Positions 7,304-7,843 of a stretch of 7,843 nucleotides of DNA are shown piece by piece (position 1 is the stretch's first letter; every line of letters starts with the position of its first letter). A program made the position numbers and the translations under genes. The stretch is from Opitutaceae bacterium. GTDB lineage: Bacteria; Verrucomicrobiota; Verrucomicrobiia; Opitutales; Opitutaceae. The stretch covers positions 1-7,843 of the forward strand of contig JAESUN010000375.1 in NCBI GenBank assembly GCA_016763045.1, given 5' to 3'. The notes beneath the pieces are model-generated. The model did not search any database, was not told the DNA's origin, and worked only from the letters and a program-made list of their open reading frames with translations.

Positions 7304-7843
7304 ATGAAAAGTAGTAACACGCTTGCAGCTGTTGGTTTAATTGTAGCTATCCTTCTTTTAGGATCTTTTTTCGCCGTTGATATTGTGACGGTTGAGGGAA
7401 ATGAGATGGGAGTGAAGGAAACATGGCAAGATGGTGTTTTGCCTGATCCTTTTCCCTCTAAAACATATGTGTTGATTCCCGGGTTTACCCAGAAGATATT
7501 TAAGTATGACATGTCGAGTCAGGTTTTTGTGATGAATGATGAGTCCAGCGCGACATATGGAGCAGGGAGAACCCGTGATAGTTATGTGGTTCAATCCTCT
7601 GAAGGGCAGGATATGAGAATATCTCTGAATGTGCGCTGGCGTAGAGATCCAGCCAAGATCGTGGATCTGCATAAAACAGTGCGCTATGCGATCGAGGAGA
7701 AAATTTTACGCCCAGAGATCTTGCGTATTGTTAAAGATCAGGCCACAACACGTGAAGCGATTGAGGCTTACGCTGGTACGGGCCTGGTTAAACTGCAGCG
7801 TGATATTTCAACGGCATTACAGTCCGATGAAGGGGAACTCCAT
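7304..7843 (+). CDS. SPFH/Band 7 (prohibitin-like) membrane protein, 3' end missing
   Basis: From the ATG at 7304 the frame stays open for 180 codons to the end of the window, so the gene is cut at its 3' end. The N terminus is a single uncleaved-type membrane anchor (about residues 6-25, LAAVGLIVAILLLGSFFAV). It leads into a Band 7 domain: VTVEGNEMGVKETW, the turn YVLIPGFTQKIFKYDM, then the hallmark 'S.EGQDMRISLNVRWR.DP' strand pair (about 98-116) and the helical EEKILRPEILRIVKDQATTREAIEAY segment followed by LQRDISTAL. SPFH proteins form large cage-like or ring oligomers on membranes and often control membrane proteases or membrane order. The sequence lacks features I associate with HflK or HflC, so a general prohibitin/SPFH label is safer. 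A weak purine stretch (AGAAAG, 7291-7296) at the end of the preceding gene may be the ribosome binding site, supporting coupled expression with that membrane protein. Confidence 0.9.
   Translation, partial: MKSSNTLAAVGLIVAILLLGSFFAVDIVTVEGNEMGVKETWQDGVLPDPFPSKTYVLIPGFTQKIFKYDMSSQVFVMNDESSATYGAGRTRDSYVVQSSEGQDMRISLNVRWRRDPAKIVDLHKTVRYAIEEKILRPEILRIVKDQATTREAIEAYAGTGLVKLQRDISTALQSDEGELH

Noticed and set aside
7358..7672. 104-residue minus-strand frame opposite the SPFH gene
   Set aside because: The plus-strand frame has a membrane anchor and a clear Band 7 domain; the antisense frame has neither motifs nor a plausible start context.

Overview
The window reads as ordinary bacterial chromosome of moderate GC with tightly packed genes. 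No tRNA, rRNA, CRISPR array, insertion sequence or phage gene is visible. The helicase (HrpA type), the SPFH/Band 7 membrane protein and the general style suggest a Gram-negative-type bacterium. A member of the Planctomycetota/Verrucomicrobiota side of the tree is plausible, but this is a weak inference because nothing here is a taxonomic marker.

Layout. Positions 1-720 (+) hold the 3' part of a gene for a long coiled-coil protein with a small beta-rich C-terminal domain; its start lies outside the window. It converges, across only 36 bases, on a three-gene minus-strand block read from 6949 to 757. The order is hrpA (3098-6949, DEAH-box RNA helicase), then an aminoglycoside/choline-kinase-fold phosphotransferase (2036-3088, 9 bases after hrpA), then a divergent enolase-family protein (757-2043). 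The enolase start codon lies inside the end of the kinase gene (ATGACTGA, 8-base overlap). Spacing and overlap argue for one transcript and translational coupling. From 6950 a divergent intergenic region leads to a second, plus-strand unit: a small two-helix membrane protein (about 7075-7299), then 4 bases later an SPFH/Band 7 protein (from 7304) that runs off the right edge.

How the genes may work together. HrpA is a complete, near-canonical helicase of about the E. coli length. The most unusual part is the kinase plus enolase pair. The enolase keeps the metal ligands and the catalytic lysines but has glycine where the canonical active-site histidine (yeast His373, motif SHRSGE) should be, and Asp in place of the Glu of the DIQEF motif. 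Together with its coupling to a small-molecule kinase, this suggests a paralogue acting on a phosphorylated substrate other than, or in addition to, 2-phosphoglycerate. That function is inference. The membrane protein and the SPFH protein probably form a membrane-associated unit, with the small protein as a possible partner of the SPFH oligomer.
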